Positions 62,875-63,299 of a stretch of DNA of 63,299 bases are shown here, piece after piece. Source of the DNA: an uncultured Rhodospirillales bacterium (GTDB lineage Bacteria; Pseudomonadota; Alphaproteobacteria; Reyranellales; Reyranellaceae); assembly GCA_945957125.1 (NCBI GenBank), contig CAMFJT010000005.1, positions 1 through 63,299 on the forward strand, read 5' to 3'. The notes beneath the pieces were generated by a model, which was not told where the DNA came from, did not search any database, and was given only the letters and a program-made list of their open reading frames with translations. How positions within the stretch are numbered: the stretch's first letter is position 1; each line of letters opens with the position of its first letter. A program made the translations under genes and the position numbers.

Positions 62875-63299
62875 CTACTGTCCCTTGAACACCGGCGGGC
62901 GCTTCTCGGCGAAGGCGCGCCGCGCCTCCTTGGCATCCTCGGAGCTCTGCAGGATGCCGCCGGCATTCGAGGTGAGGACCATCGTCGTCTCCAGCGAGCT
63001 GTCGAGCGCGGAGCGCATGATCCGCTTGCCGACCCACTGGACCAGCGGCGGCACGGCGATGATACGGCGGCACAGCGTGCGGGTGGCCTCTTCGAGCTGT
63101 TCCGACGGGACGAGGTGGTTGAGGATGCCCCAGGCGAGCGCGCGGTCGGCATCGAGCTCGCCGGTGTAGGCGAACTCCAGGGCGCGGCCCAGCCCGACCA
63201 TCTTCGGCAGGTAGTACGAACCGCCGTTCTCGATGATCTGTCCGGCATTGTGGTAGGCCACGAACCGCGTCTTCTCGCAGCCCATCCGGATGTCGCAAT
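62875..63299 (-). CDS. Enoyl-CoA hydratase/isomerase family protein (5' part beyond window)
   Basis: The C-terminal ~140 residues of a crotonase-fold protein, open at the right edge. The frame continues upstream of the internal Met as CDIRMGCEKTRF, which is the usual SDIRIA-like block. GLGRALEFAYTGELDADRALAWGILNHLVP is the conserved helix-turn region of the family. The catalytic residues and oxyanion hole are partly outside the window, so the reaction cannot be named. It converges on the amine oxidase gene with 12 bases between. Confidence 0.9.
   Translation of the reverse strand, partial: CDIRMGCEKTRFVAYHNAGQIIENGGSYYLPKMVGLGRALEFAYTGELDADRALAWGILNHLVPSEQLEEATRTLCRRIIAVPPLVQWVGKRIMRSALDSSLETTMVLTSNAGGILQSSEDAKEARRAFAEKRPPVFKGQ

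Overview
The window is GC-rich chromosomal DNA from an alphaproteobacterium. The evidence is gene order. A HugZ/pckA – ChvI – ChvG – HprK – RapZ – EIIA(Man) – HPr block sits at 29.5-36.9 kb. A trpF–trpB–trpA–accD–folC–trxA–addA–addB–tsaE–ahcY backbone sits at 5.2-25 kb. Both are familiar alphaproteobacterial neighbourhoods. The mix of Bug-type receptors, a Rieske dioxygenase and an N-methyltryptophan oxidase-like enzyme would suit a soil or water organism of the Rhodospirillales/Reyranella kind, but I cannot prove the genus.

Layout. 0-5 kb: a reverse-strand trio (TrmN6-like methyltransferase, short SppA protease, SnoaL-like protein), diverging from polyprenyl diphosphate synthase and glycerol kinase. 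5.2-14 kb: pyrF, trpF, a RidA protein with a lysine-rich tail, trpB, trpA, an unknown small gene, an MBL hydrolase, a D,D-carboxypeptidase, accD and folC. 14-25 kb (reverse): an overlapping-gene operon tsaE–amgK–murU–addB–addA, then trxA, with ahcY upstream. This joins tRNA modification, cell-wall recycling and double-strand-break repair. 25-29.5 kb: GST, DUF2867, Rieske oxygenase and a membrane adenylate cyclase, with a relic fragment of the oxygenase. 29.5-37 kb: carbon and envelope control (PEP carboxykinase, the ChvGI two-component pair, HprK/RapZ/EIIA/HPr). 37-43.8 kb: DNA polymerase I, a GDT1-type Mn exporter behind a yybP-ykoY riboswitch, a 44-residue-repeat protein, a CheY-like receiver and a Crp/Fnr regulator. 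43.7-51 kb: two solute-binding proteins, OsmC, an MFS carrier, a HigBA toxin-antitoxin pair and an ABC importer (SBP, ATPase, permease). 51.4-54.2 kb: CobW GTPase, CHAD protein, flavin reductase and tRNA-Gln(UUG). 54.2-58.7 kb: a more AT-rich island directly behind the tRNA gene, with a sulfotransferase between two pairs of paralogous methyltransferases. 58.8-63.3 kb: VOC protein, MBL hydrolase, ATP-grasp ligase, FAD amine oxidase and a truncated enoyl-CoA hydratase.

The most unusual signals are these. (1) The tRNA-Gln-linked methyltransferase/sulfotransferase island, where each methyltransferase type occurs twice. (2) Two places (higBA and the DUF2867 gene) where a small cargo lies between an intact gene and a broken partial copy of that same gene, which looks like homology-assisted insertion. 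(3) The tsaE start codon lies inside a perfect GAAA-capped hairpin followed by a T-run. (4) A RidA–lysine-tail fusion inside the trp operon. (5) Several dispersed long inverted-repeat elements between genes, some touching start codons. No rRNA, CRISPR array, integrase, transposase or prophage gene was seen.
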